Positions 46,789-57,769 of a DNA stretch of 64,000 nt are shown piece by piece. The notes beneath the pieces were generated by a model. That model saw nothing but the letters and a program-made list of their open reading frames with translations, had not been told where the DNA came from and searched no databases. This DNA comes from Dolomedes plantarius (taxonomy: Eukaryota; Arthropoda; Arachnida; Araneae; Dolomedidae): contig OU015490.1 of the NCBI GenBank assembly GCA_907164885.2, positions 100,182,257 to 100,246,256 of the forward strand. The letters run 5' to 3'. The position numbers were made by a program, and so were the translations under genes. How positions within the stretch are numbered: position 1 is the stretch's first letter; every line of letters begins with the position of its first letter.

Positions 46789-47154
46789 TCAGTGATTTTT
46801 GGAAGTATTATAAACTTTTATTTCCTAACACATGTAAGTGTTACAGTAGTATAAAGTATAAAGGAAACTGAAATATATTTAGTTGAATAGAGTGTATAGG
46901 GTCTCTGGAGTAAGCACTCGAATGTACTAAAAATTTATTAAAAAAATCCTTCTACTTTAAAATGTTATGAAATTTTTACGAAAATTCTTTTAGTTTTCGT
47001 GATTTAATATCCCATTTGAACTAAAAATTTATGTGTTTAATCAGTACTGTATATTTTTGAAAGTGCTCCGAACGTAGATACCTTAAGTTTAAAAAAGCAG
47101 CATTTCAATGGGGATAAAGTCTTACCATGATTTACAATTTATCGCAATCTGGAT
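46789..47154. other. no recognisable feature
   Basis: AT-rich; nothing recognised. Confidence 0.4.
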
Positions 47155-47162
47155 TTCTAGAT

Positions 47163-47912
47163 CATGGGTGTCCACAGGGCCGCCCAGAGGGGGGTGGGGT
47201 GGGGGGGAACTGGGGCACTTTGCCCCAGGCCCCCAACTGCCGGAGGGGCTCCAAAAAATTTTTTTTAAATTTATTTATTAGATTTCCTCCGAAAGAAAAT
47301 TCTGAAACTTGTACCGTACTTCAAATTCAAAATAATCTCCTGAAAAAAGGGGCCCCTCTAAAAATAAAAATGAAATTATTCGATTAATCATATTTCTCTT
47401 ACTATAAAATAGTCTTCTGAAAAATAGTCTTGGGACCCCCAACAGAAATTTGCCTCAGGCCCCGTAAAGTCTCTGGGCGGCCATGGGTGTCCAACCTTTT
47501 GGCTTGACTGGGCCGCATATAAAATACGTAATATAGAAATGCATATAAGTAACAGAACCTCCTTTTTATTATTTTTTATTTTTTTTACTATACATAAAAA
47601 AAGGGCAACATAAACATATATCTAGCCAGGTATTTGGCCTCGTTTTAGTAAACTATTGCATCATAGAATGGTTCGATGGAAGTGTCTGCCATTCTTAGTA
47701 AGTTCTAGAGAAATTTTCTATCTAATTTTGCTCTTCGTGGGCTTCATCTTTTAAAATATTTGCTCAAAAATGTACGTAGTTTCTAAAAAGCGTTGATGTA
47801 AATAAGACTTGATTGTAAAGGGAGGGATATTTTCTCTGGGAACATAGGTCTTATGATATTTACGATCTTACGTGTGGCCGCATTATTGACTGCCAAGGGC
47901 CGGACAAGTCTG
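47163..47912. mobile_element. outer non-autonomous hAT element
   Basis: Starts CATGGGTGTCC and, after the nested element, continues AACCTTTTGGCTTGACTGGG. It ends ...GCCGGACAAGTCTG, the inverse of CAGACTTGTCCGGC. Flanks TTCTAGAT (47155-47162) and ATCTAGAT (47913-47920) agree at 7 of 8 bases. The GTCCAACCTTTTGGCTT start is a familiar hAT terminus type. Confidence 0.8.
47175..47485. mobile_element. inner non-autonomous hAT nested in hAT
   Basis: Left end CAGGGCCGCCCAGAG; right end on the minus strand CATGGCCGCCCAGAG (one change). Perfect 8-bp repeats GGTGTCCA at 47167-47174 and 47486-47493. Contains a G-run near 47202-47208. Inserted 12 bp inside the outer element's left end. Confidence 0.9.
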
Positions 47913-47984
47913 ATCTAGATCTTTGGAAACCTTTGTCGTAAGTATGTACATTCACAGTATTAACTACTAGATCGTCCAACCATC

Positions 47985-48985
47985 TCAAAGGTCAATCCCT
48001 TCCTGCCGTCAAAAGCTTATGCCATTGAGTGTTTGTGGTTTTCTTTTTATTTATTTCATACAAAATTTTCAAAAGAGACTTTATCTATTGCAGTTATAAA
48101 CGGCAAAATTAGATTGCATTTTATATTATTTAAAATTAGGCAATCTCAACTTTCTAATTTCTAATCTAATGGCAAGGTCAATCCCCTCCTGCCACCAAAA
48201 GCTATGCCATTGAGTGCTTTTGCTTTTTTATTTATTTCATATAAAAATCACAAAATACATTTTATCTATTACAGTTATAAACGGCAAAAATAGATTGAAT
48301 TTTATATTATTTAAAATTATGCAATTTCGACTTCGACGAATTTTCAATCTAATGCTAAACTGGAAAAATAATCTTCAGTGAGAATTCGGTAATTTCGTGT
48401 TATTTTGAACCGATTTTCTTAAACTAAAATAAATTAAAAGGAAATATATTTTTACTTACGCAGTAAAGTAAAATTCCGTACATTATAAATAAGAAGTTTA
48501 AAAGAAATTTTATGTATTGCAGTTATAAAGGGAAAAATAGATTGCATTTATATTATTTAAAATTATACAATTTCGACTTCGACGAATTTTCAATCTAATG
48601 GTAAACTGGAAAAAAAAATCTTCACTGAGAATTCGGTAATTTTGTGATATTTTGAACCCATTTCTTTAAATTAAAATAAATTAAACAGAAATAGATTTTT
48701 TACTTACGCAGTAAAGTAAAATTCTTTACATTATAAATAACAATTTTAAAAGAAATTTTATGTATTGAAGTTATAAAGGGAAAAATAGATTGAATTTTAT
48801 ATTATTTAAAATTTTACAATTTCTACTTCGACGAATTTTCAATCTAATGGTAAACTGGAAAAAAAATCTTCACTGAGAATTCAGTAATTTTATGTTATTT
48901 TGAACCCATTTCTTTAAGTTAAAATAAATTAAAAAGAAATGGATTTTTTACTTACGCAGTAAAGTAAAATTCTTTACATGATAAT
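47985..48985 (+). repeat. 247-bp tandem repeat, about four units
   Basis: Units begin near 48070, 48260, 48505 and 48745. They share TATTGCAGTTATAAAGGGAA, TTTCGACTTCGACGAATTTT, CTTCACTGAGAATTC and TTTTTACTTACGCAGTAAAG. The first is partial and carries an extra duplicated block (GGTCAATCCCxTCCTGCC at about 47991 and 48177). Confidence 0.88.
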
Positions 48986-48989
48986 TAAA

Positions 48990-49659
48990 TATAGTTTTTC
49001 TATTAATATTTGGGACAAATATTTTGAGGTTCATCTATTATTATACCAAACCCGGGTTCAAGAAAAATTTCAGCACAGAATGCCGGTTCTGAATTTTTAG
49101 TCTGATTCTGCAATCCCTATACGCAGTCATATAGAAATCCATGTAGTAAAAAAAACAGTCAACAGGAAAAAGTATATAACAAATACTTTAATTATTTCCC
49201 CCAATAAAAGAACTACCGGCATTTATACCATGTTCAAATTTTCCCCCAAAACAGAAAATAACCCAGCAGACCACATCCTTCTGACCTGATTTCGCACTCT
49301 GTTTGGAGATCTAATGGAGCGCCCTTTCAAACGAATAGAAGTGTGAAAGAGTCAGTTCGGTAAACATACGTTAGGAGGCGGTGCTGACGAATCGATCGGA
49401 CAGAATGGTAATTACCGGTTGCAATTACTTTTTCCCTTGTTACCATCTGGTTACCTTATAACAAATAGGTGTTATTTGGGTGAGTGGAAATGGGAGAAAT
49501 TTAATCCTCAAAGATGAGTAATAAATAATGAGTTTTAGTGAAACTATACGAGAAGTGAATGTACAGGTTTCAAACACGATTCAATAAGTTTAAAGTAAAT
49601 TTAAGATCTAGCAAAATAACATTTTTTTGAGAAATCAAAAGAGTTTTATGCATAGTAAA
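48990..49659. other. no recognisable feature
   Basis: No ORF above 60 codons and no terminus. GAGTTTTAGTGAAACTATAC (49531-49550) recurs at 52839. Confidence 0.4.
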
Positions 49660-50988
49660 TCTATATATTTAAGTTGCTAAGGCCGACTTTTTGGGCAGTC
49701 CGTGAGAGAAAACTACTGCATCAATTTACTTCATTTTTGGTCTTCAACGGAAGATTGTAATCTGTAGATTTGTCAAATTTTGATTTTGTAACCACAATTT
49801 CTACTAATTAGCGATAATTCACAATTAAAATTGATTCTGCGCATGCTCAGTGGCATGTTTAAATCTGTCTTTAGAAACTCACTGTTTCTGCGCATGCTCA
49901 GTGATATTGTTAGCAATATCAACCAATAGTTTGAAGATTCATTAATTACTTGCCTTTCCGAAGTTTGACGTCATATTCTGCATTTCCATTTAAGCCGATT
50001 CAATTAATAACTAACCGAATCAACGACGTAAGTTTCGTTTAGATTAGGTCATGTCTGGCAAACTGCCATACGTCATATAATTAAACACAAAAAAATCTTC
50101 AGTTACCAGCCGATAGTTTTTTCAAGTGAAGTGATTGTACGCGATATTTGAATACGGCTTTTGTTAAGTGTATATAAGCGGCGAACACTTTCGAGAAAAC
50201 GCATCACGGCATCAAGGATACACACATTATCGTAAGCTTCTTGAGCTGATGAAATATTGGGATGAAGTATCAAGCCTGTCTAGAGTAAGACGTTTTTGTA
50301 TTAGTTATGTATTAATTCTTGTGATAGACCATCACAGTACGATAAAATATAATGTTGTTTTAAAACTGATCTAAAGAAAACCCCAGTATTATTAGTAAGA
50401 AGAAAGATGTTGATATTGCTGTTTTATCTAATTCTTAACCAGTTTTTCAAATGAATGAACTTTTAGTTATTGTAAAAAGTCTTGTCGTCTATACATTATT
50501 TTGAACAACTTTAGTGGTTTTAACGTATACCTTTTTTAACATAGCTTTTACTGCACATTTTAAACTCTGCTATTTAAATATAATTATAAGAATTGTTGAC
50601 GTACATGGTTTCAACATGTACGCTAACGATATGTTCTAATGATTAAACACGTTTATTCCGAGGAGTCTCTCTGGATCTCTCTCTGCTATTTTTATTTTTA
50701 TGATAATTATGTTTGGGAATATAAGATTAAACCTCATGGAAATTGTTTACTTCGTGCTGTTTAGTTAGTGATAATTTACAATTTTAAAAAATTTCTTTCT
50801 GCGCATGCTCAGTGAGATTTTTAAATCTGGCTTTAGATACTCACTAAGCACAAGGCTGCTTAAACACATTAATTTGTTTCTGCGCATTATTATGATTTTC
50901 AACATTTGGCAATGATGTTTTGAGTATAATTTGTGTATTAGTACATTTATTTACTATCTAGCCGTCATGTTTGACGGGTATCAACTAG
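49660..50988 (+). mobile_element. Helitron-like element, family 3
   Basis: Starts TCTATATATTTAAGTTGC with A outside (49659). It ends at CTAG (50985-50988) with T outside. The end is preceded 7 bases earlier by a perfect hairpin CCGTCA/TGACGG (50961-50976). The form matches the other Helitrons, but no second copy or empty site is available. The interior is less AT-rich, with a motif TCTGCGCATGCTCAGTG three times and a 68-codon frame. Confidence 0.65.
50168..50374 (+). CDS. 68-codon ORF inside Helitron family 3
   Basis: MYISGEHFRENASRHQGYTH... runs in the element's direction and shows no domain I recognise. TATATAAG lies just upstream (50170 region). Possible captured fragment or chance frame. 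Confidence 0.2.
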   Translation: MYISGEHFRENASRHQGYTHYRKLLELMKYWDEVSSLSRVRRFCISYVLILVIDHHSTIKYNVVLKLI

Positions 50989-51382
50989 TTAGATTATTAA
51001 ATCATAAAATACTTTCAATGTTCTTTTAAAAATCTTATGATGCTACCTTCCTATAGCTACCATAAAAACAGTTTTTCAAAATTATTTTTATTTCTGGGAA
51101 AATTAGTAATGTATTGAGTATCTGAATCCTTGAGAACTTTTTCTATACGTTGAAGAGATGCACCACAGGAACATAGAGGTTGTCTTGACCCTTTTTATTA
51201 CACTGGGTTATACGGGAATTATTGAACCATGGAGAAAAGAAAACTGTGCTGTGGTTTTCCATAGAAATAAATCGGAAACTTTATGACAGCCTGAGTGGCA
51301 ACAGAAAATTAATTAAACTTAAGAAAAATACATATTATTTCTGAGTGATTTTTGGTGAAGATCTCTTTTTCTCCGTTCATAC
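50989..51382. other. no recognisable feature
   Basis: AT-rich spacer. Confidence 0.4.
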
Positions 51383-51386
51383 TTAA

Positions 51387-52098
51387 GGCGACAATGGACC
51401 TTCAGATTGACAAAATTATGTCCCCAAAACGATTTTTTTTTTCTTTCAGAAAATAATTCTGCAGCTCATCAGCTTTAAATTAAAAAAAAGTATGTTGATC
51501 CGATCATTATTAACCGAGTTATAAGTATTTTTTCAAACGCGAACAATGGAACTGTTAGACAAATTAAAACTTTAAATGCCATTTTCTCAAAACAAGTTTT
51601 ATGTCGTTTCGGTAAGTTCAAAATGCTCCATGCGTCATAATTTTTCTTGAATTTTCATAAAATTTCATTTAAAATGATTATTTATATATGTTCGAATAAA
51701 ACTTAGTAATCAATTCATTATAATATTTTAAAACAACTAAAAATTTTTACAATTAAAAAAAATTTGATAAAATTTTGCCTAAAATGACCTATTTTTACCG
51801 ATTTCTTTCTAGTTTTTTATAAATATGACTGTAAATCAAATATTGCTACTAACTTTTATTATAACTATATAAAGCTAGCTTAAGAGAGGAAAATTAGATA
51901 TCTGAGACAAAAATAATGTGCATGGAGCATTTTTAAATAGAGTAATTAACAAACTGATTTTAATCAATATCTTAATTAATTACATTCTGATTTTTTTTAA
52001 AAATTTAGAATTTCTCTAAACAACACTGTATAAGTATACAAAATTTCATAGCAATGGTTAATAACTAAATAAAAAGTTTTTCATGGTCCATTGTCACC
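51387..52098 (-). mobile_element. TTAA MITE, family G (copy 3)
   Basis: TTAA at 51383-51386 and 52099-52102. Left end GGCGACAATGGACCTTCAGA; right end TCATGGTCCATTGTCACC. 712 bp; closest relative is 34661-35372, in opposite orientation. No coding sequence. Confidence 0.88.
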
Positions 52099-52102
52099 TT
52101 AA

Positions 52103-52900
52103 CCAAAATCGATAAAATGAGGCACTGTTTAAGGATTAAGTTCTCCGCTTCCGACGAACTGTTAATTTAGAGTGACACACATTGTTTATTTGTTTAAAAA
52201 TCGAAGTCAAAAACTAATTTTTGGCCCTAGCGTTCTTTCCCTGGATGCGTCGATATGGCATGGTCAAATATTGTCCAAAAAGAAGTTTTGTAATATAAAT
52301 ATCCCATTTTCCACGAGTTCGTGTCATGCTTAACTTTTAATATGGTCTACAAATGTGTTTTGACGTATACATATCTCATGTTCCCCTGTTTTGTGTTATT
52401 CCAATTTTGTGTCCAAAGGTGTTTAGTAATCGGTTTTGCATTATCCTTACGCATCATTGTTAGTTGACAAATGAGGCGGTGAAAGGCAAAGTGGTGTAAG
52501 TCAGTAAGTCAAGTGGTGTAAGTCAAAAGCGTTTTACTGAAAAAATTACAATAATTCCACCATAAAATAAACACAATTATAATTCATAATAATTATTATG
52601 ATATTGCAAATAATAATTATTGCAATTACACTATAAACTGAACATGGAGATTACATTTTGCCCTCAAATAAAAAAAGTTGAAAATGTGACTTACACCACT
52701 TTGCCTTTCACCGCCTCAAATGAACAATGGATACCGGTTCTTCTTTCATCCTTCTATAAGCCACCAACGTAGCTATAAAATTCATCGCATTTAATTCGCA
52801 TGCGAAGTTTTCGCACGGGCCACCTAGAAATATATAATGAGTTTTAGTGAAACTATACGTGAAATAAATGTGCAGGTTTCAAACACGATCTTTAAGAAGA
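52103..52900. other. unassigned sequence
   Basis: AAGTGGTGTAAGTCA occurs twice (about 52489 and 52509) and in inverse form at about 52692 (GACTTACACCACTTTGCC). This makes a possible inverted-repeat pair (about 52472-52727) with GGCGGTGAAAGGCAAAG/CTTTGCCTTTCACCGCC ends. Confidence 0.45.
52472..52728. mobile_element. 257-bp inverted-repeat element
   Basis: Left end GAGGCGGTGAAAGGCAAAGT and right end the inverse (ACTTTGCCTTTCACCGCCTC), both adjoining AAATG/AAATGA sequence. The arms are perfect over about 30 bp including GTGGTGTAAGTCA. AT-rich centre. A MITE or foldback; class unknown. Confidence 0.7.
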
Positions 52901-52901
52901 A

Positions 52902-53137
52902 GCAAATATTTTAAATACAAACTTTAAAAAAGTTACAAAAACAGCTTAAAAATTAATTTAAAAAAATCTAAGAAGAATTTTTCAAAAATGTTCTTTGTGC
53001 ACCCCTACACTATAAGAAGAGCCACCATGCAAAATTTCAGCCCTTTAGGTCTAGCGGTTTAGTCTGTGCGCTGTATGTCAGTCAGTCAGTCAGTCAATCA
53101 GTAAGTCACTCAGTTACGGAACTGCTATATATATATA
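52902..53137 (-). mobile_element. Helitron family 1, 5' fragment (copy 7)
   Basis: Only the 5' subterminal 235 bp is present, ending (minus-strand start) at TATATATATATAGCAG. The 3' part is missing. It abuts copy 8. Confidence 0.85.
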
Positions 53138-53139
53138 TA

Positions 53140-53810
53140 CTAGCTGAAAACACGCGCTTCGCTACGGAGTACATTGAAATTAAATACAACGGTCAATGTA
53201 TGCAATTAATTCCAAAAAAAAAATAAATATATACTATATATTTATAATAAATACGACGATCAATGTATACATTGATGTAAAAAAAACATATTTATAAAAA
53301 ATCGTAAGGGATATTTTTATAGACAAAATAAAGTCCAATCGTCTGCCGCATTAGCAAGAAAAAAATATTTTTTTGTCAAGTTTTTTTGCACGTGGACGAT
53401 AAATTTATTTAAAGAACCAGAAAAAGAAATCACGTGATCAGCATTTAATAAATTAAATTCCAAAAATTCATCTTTAAAAATTCACCAAAAATCAGGAAAT
53501 GGAGGGTAAAAATTCGAAAAAAATTTCATTTTGAAGGAATTTTTATGATCTTTGTCGTGATATAAATTTTATAACCCTCAAGTATTATTTTAAATGCAAA
53601 CGTAAAAAAAGTTTAAAAAACAGCTTAAAAATTTAATTTAAAAAAATCTAAGAAGAATTTTTAAAAAATCTTTCTTAGTGCACCCCTACGCTATTAGAAG
53701 AATCGCCATGCAAAATTTCAGCCCTTTAGGTCCAGCGGTTTGGTCTGTGCGTTGTATGTCAGTCAGCGAATGAATGAGTCAGTCAGTTACGGAACTGTTT
53801 TATATATAGA
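53140..53810 (-). mobile_element. Helitron family 1 (copy 8)
   Basis: Minus strand: TCTATATATAAAACAG (53810) to GTGTTTTCAGCTAG (53140). Full ends, short TA tracts. Confidence 0.87.
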
Positions 53811-53824
53811 GATAGAGAGAGATA

Positions 53825-54527
53825 CTAGCTGAAAACCCGTACTTCGCTACGGAGTACATTTAATTGAATACAACGGTCATTGTATGCAATTAATGCCAAA
53901 AAAATTACAAAAAAATTGCAACGGATATTTTTATAGACAAAATAATGTAGAAGAAAATATTGAAATTAAATATAATAGAACATACTAAAGAATAGTACAG
54001 TTTGAGAACATTTCTTTTACTGTATTTAATATTTTTTTGGATAATGTCGAATCGTCTGCCGCATTAGAAAGAAAAAAAAATATTTTTGACAATTTATTCG
54101 TTGTTATGCACATGACGATAAATTAATTTAAAGCATCACAAAAAGAAAAGAAACCACGTGATCAGCATTTAATAATTAAATTCTAACATTAATGTTTAAA
54201 TATTCGCCAAAAATCAGAAAACGGATGTAAAGATTCGAAAAAAATTTCATTTTAAAAGAAATTTTATGATCTTTTCTCGTGATATAAATTTTATAACCCT
54301 CCGATTATTGTTTTAAATGCAAACTTAAAAGAATGTTTCAAAAACAGTTTAAAAATTTAATTTTAAAAAATCTAAGAAGAATTTTTCAAAAATCTCTCTT
54401 AGTGCACCCTACACTATAAGAAGAATCTCCATGCAAGATTTCAGCCCTTTATGTTCAGCGGTTTGGTCTGTGCGTTGTCTGTCTGTCTGTCAGTCAGTCA
54501 GTTACGGAACTGTTTTATACATATAGA
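53825..54527 (-). mobile_element. Helitron family 1 (copy 9)
   Basis: Minus strand: TCTATATGTATAAAACAG (54527) to ACGGGTTTTCAGCTAG (53825). It lacks the internal TA arrays and keeps the TAATGTAGAAGAAAATATT block that copy 10 lacks, so it belongs to a different subfamily. Confidence 0.88.
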
Positions 54528-54603
54528 TAACCAATAGCTTTCTTTTTCTTTTCTAGATATTACTCTCATTTATCTATTATTGCTTTTAATCTTTATTTAA
54601 TAA
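54528..54603 (+). repeat. 76-bp direct repeat, left of Helitron copy 10
   Basis: Begins TAACCAATAGCTTTCTTTTT and ends CTTTATTTAATAA. Repeated at 55295-55371 with two small length differences. Confidence 0.95.
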
Positions 54604-55294
54604 CTAGCTGAAAACCCGCGCTTCGCTACGGAGTACATTCAAATTAAATACAACGGTCGACTATGCAATTTATGCAAAAAAAATAATATATATATTTATA
54701 GTAAATGCGATGATCATGTATACATGATGCAAAATATCTATCTATCTATACATATATATATTTATAAAAAATCGTAAGGGATATGCATTTTTTTGATAAT
54801 ATCCAGTCGTCTTGCTGCAGTTAGAAAGAGAAAAAATATTTTTTTGTCTATTTAGTTGTTACGCACGTGACGATAAATTTATTGAAAGTACCAGAAAAAG
54901 AAATCACGTGATCAGCATTTAATAAATGATTCTAAAAATTAATCTTTAAAAATTCACCAAAACCTCAGAAATGGAGGGTAAAAATTCGAAAAAATTTCAT
55001 TTTGAAGGAATTTTTATGATCTTTCTCGTGATAGTAAATTTTATAACCCTCAATGTATTATTTTAAATGCAAACGTAAAAAAAATTTAAAAAACAGCTTA
55101 AAAATTTAATTTAAAAAATCTAAGAAGAATTTTTACAAAAAATTCATTCTTAGGTGCACCCCTACACTATTAGAAAAATCGCTATGGCAAAATGTCAGCC
55201 CTTTAGGTCCAGCGGTTTGGTCTGTGCGTTGAATGTCAGGTCAGTCAGTCAGTGAATGAATGAGTCAGTTACGGAACTGTTATATATATATAGA
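54604..55294 (-). mobile_element. Helitron family 1 (copy 10)
   Basis: Minus strand: TCTATATATATAACAG (55294) to GCGGGTTTTCAGCTAG (54604). Many single-base insertions relative to copy 8. It lies between two copies of a 76-bp flanking sequence (54528-54603 and 55295-55371). Confidence 0.87.
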
Positions 55295-55371
55295 TAACCA
55301 ATAGCTTTCTTTTCTTTTCTAGATATTACTCTCATTTATCTATTTATTGCTTTTAATCTTTATTTAATAAT
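55295..55371 (+). repeat. 76-bp direct repeat, right of Helitron copy 10
   Basis: Same sequence as 54528-54603, continuing into unique DNA (TAATTTGAGATGAATG). Confidence 0.95.
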
Positions 55372-55713
55372 AATTTGAGATGAATGTACATTAGCCATAC
55401 TTTCCACGACTTCAGCGGGAAAGAATGTAGAAAATGCAAAACCATTTAGAATCTCGCAACGAAACTGGGGATCGACCGTTAATTCCCACACTTTTTTTTT
55501 GCCTCCCCTTGGCGCGCTCCGTTTAATGGGCGGTGGTGCGCGGAAGGCTCGCTTCCTGAGGTGGAGAGTAAAAGTTGGTCGACCCCTTGGGAAAAACACG
55601 GTGTAAGTTCCGTTGGCAAAACGGAAGGTTAAAGATTTGCTAATTGATATATTTCGACTCGTTTCCGATCCGCGGCGGATTGTTTGTGGGAATGTAGAAT
55701 CGAGGTGGAGCAA
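55360..55713 (-). CDS. unrecognised 117-codon ORF in GC-rich patch
   Basis: Lies in the most GC-rich 400 bp of the region (about 55380-55760). The translation has a basic, proline-rich centre (RAFRAPPPIKRSAPRGGKKK) and no domain I know. No TATA or splice pattern is decisive. It could be part of a host exon, a captured fragment or a chance frame. Confidence 0.3.
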   Translation of the reverse strand: MLHLDSTFPQTIRRGSETSRNISISKSLTFRFANGTYTVFFPRGRPTFTLHLRKRAFRAPPPIKRSAPRGGKKKVWELTVDPQFRCEILNGFAFSTFFPAEVVESMANVHSSQIIIK

Positions 55714-55785
55714 TCGGAAAGAAATTCCGTTCTCGGAATATGTTGTTTCGTCCTACAGGGACAGGATGTCACCGCGTAGATTAGT

Positions 55786-56265
55786 ACTGTGAAACCTCGT
55801 TTATCCTGGCCCTCGTTTTTCCGGATCTCTGGATAATCCGGATCAGATTTATTGACATTTTTATTAATGTTCACGTTACATAATAATTTTTAACTATGAT
55901 AGCAAGAACGTAACTACAAGCACGCCAAATATTCGCTTTTAAGTTTGATTCAATGTACAGTTCCTGCATAGATTGTGCAATAAATTATGGCAATAAAATG
56001 CTTTTGTTGAATTTAAGAAAGCTTTACTGGAGGTGTCACAGGGCATTGACGTGGATTGACTCAGAAAAGTTATTATTAAATTTTTTAATGTCTTGTAAAC
56101 AATATTGTGTAATTTCGTTACAAAACAAATTTTTTATCGTAATAAACGGTAAGTCTGCTTAGTAAAAGATTTTGGTTTGCTTACTACCCCACATTTTCCC
56201 GGATTATCTGGATTTTCAACTTTCTGGATTGCCTATGGTCCCAGTTAGTCCGGATACTCGTGGTT
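55786..56265. mobile_element. pogo/Tigger-like deletion derivative
   Basis: Left end CTGTGAAACCTCGTTTATCC, then CCGGATCTCTGGATAATCCG. The right end on the minus strand is CAACCACGAGTATCCGGAC, with AATCCAGATAATCCGGG further in. The repeated TAATCCGG motifs at both ends are typical of Tigger terminal regions. The interior of about 330 bp keeps no legible catalytic domain. Confidence 0.6.
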
Positions 56266-56414
56266 GTTTTTTTTTTTTTTGTCAAATTCTAATCGATTTA
56301 GATGGAAAAAAATATTTTATTACTACCCAATACAGACGGGACTTTAACACCAACACGTGAAACCTTCACCATTCCTTACATTATTTAAACCCTTTAAAAA
56401 TATATATATATATA

Positions 56415-56630
56415 TCTATATGTATAAAACAGATCCATAACTGACTGACTCACATGACATACAACGCACAGACAAAACCGCTGGACCTAAAGGGCTGACA
56501 TTTTGCATGGCGATTCTTCTTATAGTATAGGGGTGCACTAAGAAAGATTTAAAAAAAAAAGTCCTCTTAGATTTTTTAAGGTTAAATTTTAAATTGTTTA
56601 TGTAACATTTTTTTAAAGTTATCTTTCATA
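56415..56630 (+). mobile_element. Helitron family 1, 5' fragment (copy 11)
   Basis: Starts TCTATATGTATAAAACAG and follows the family for about 210 bp (CTGGACCTAAAGGGCTGACA), then leaves it. Confidence 0.85.
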
Positions 56631-56749
56631 TTAATTCATTTTTTAGTTATTAACTTTCATTTAATAGGATTCGCTTATAAATTAGAAATGGAGTTTCGTA
56701 TACGAAAATTAGCTTTAATTTTTTTTTTAGGAGAATTATGATAAGACTA

Positions 56750-56832
56750 AGCTCAATTCTATATATCGAAATTTCTAGATATCGAATTTTTTTTCGCCCA
56801 ATTTGCTACTTCGATTATGGAGGTTCGACTGT
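56750..56832. mobile_element. pogo-type terminus, solo
   Basis: Ends ATGGAGGTTCGACTG followed by TA, the inverse of CAGTCGAACCTCCAT, a common pogo/Tigger end. The inner ATATCGAAATTTCTAGATAT and ATCGAATTT are the usual subterminal phrases. The partner end is not seen. Confidence 0.55.
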
Positions 56833-56889
56833 ATATATATGATTATTTTTTTTGGCGTTTAATTGCAAAACCATTGCAAAACCATTGGC

Positions 56890-57122
56890 GTTAATTGGGG
56901 GGGGGGGAATCTGGGCTAGTATGTTTTAAACGCTCATCAATTCCTTTGGTGGGCGCAATTTATAAATTGAATCCTGTTGCAAGGTGCAGAAAAGTTCAGG
57001 CTATCTGAAAATACCATTTTATTTTATTATCAGCATTAATGTAGCTGTAAACAGTAGACAAATTTTCTTTCATATGCTAATACTGAAGTGAGAGAATCCA
57101 ATAAAGTTAGTACACAGCACCT
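56890..57122. mobile_element. TTAA MITE, family M, right half (copy 7)
   Basis: Starts in a G-run and follows the right half of the family to GTTAGTACACAGCACC. Confidence 0.8.
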
Positions 57123-57262
57123 AACACACCCAGAAATATACACTTCTAACAATAGATTCTAAACACACCTATAACAATAGATTCTAAACACCCTATAACA
57201 TTAGATAGTTCGGAGACACGCTACTTCAATCGTATTAGCAGGAGAGGACCTATTTAACTTAA

Positions 57263-57709
57263 GGCTGCTATGTATAACCCTACTGGATTTGCTCACCTCA
57301 ATGTTAACCTATGGAGAAAATGTGACTACTTTTATAGCTACATAAATGCTGATAATCCAACAAAATGGTAGTTTCAGAGAGCCCGAACTTTTTTGCACCT
57401 TGCAACAGGATTCATTTATAAATTGCGTCCACCAAAGGAATTGATGAGCGTTTAAAACACACTAGACCATATTTCACCCCCGAATTATTTAATTTAAATA
57501 TTATTTACATTTTATAAAAAAGAAAATGGACCCAAGGTGTAAATTTCTTTGTTTAGTACGGAGTACAATGTTTTTTAGAAAAATCTTTCAATCCAAGTCC
57601 CCAATCCGTGGACAAATTTTCTCCACTGATGTGACCACTGTGCTGACTCACTGATGTGAGGTTTACACTGATGTGAGCGAATCCAGTAGGGGTTATTATA
57701 CAGCAGCCT
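57263..57709. mobile_element. TTAA MITE, family M (copy 8)
   Basis: TTAA at 57259-57262 and 57710-57713. Begins GGCTGCTATGTATAACCC. A short local duplication (CTGATGTGA three times) lies at about 57626-57675. Confidence 0.9.
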
Positions 57710-57769
57710 TTAAGTCCACGTCCTTTTTCACAGTCCACCACTGCATCCGGGTCCAAGTGTTGCTTGGTT

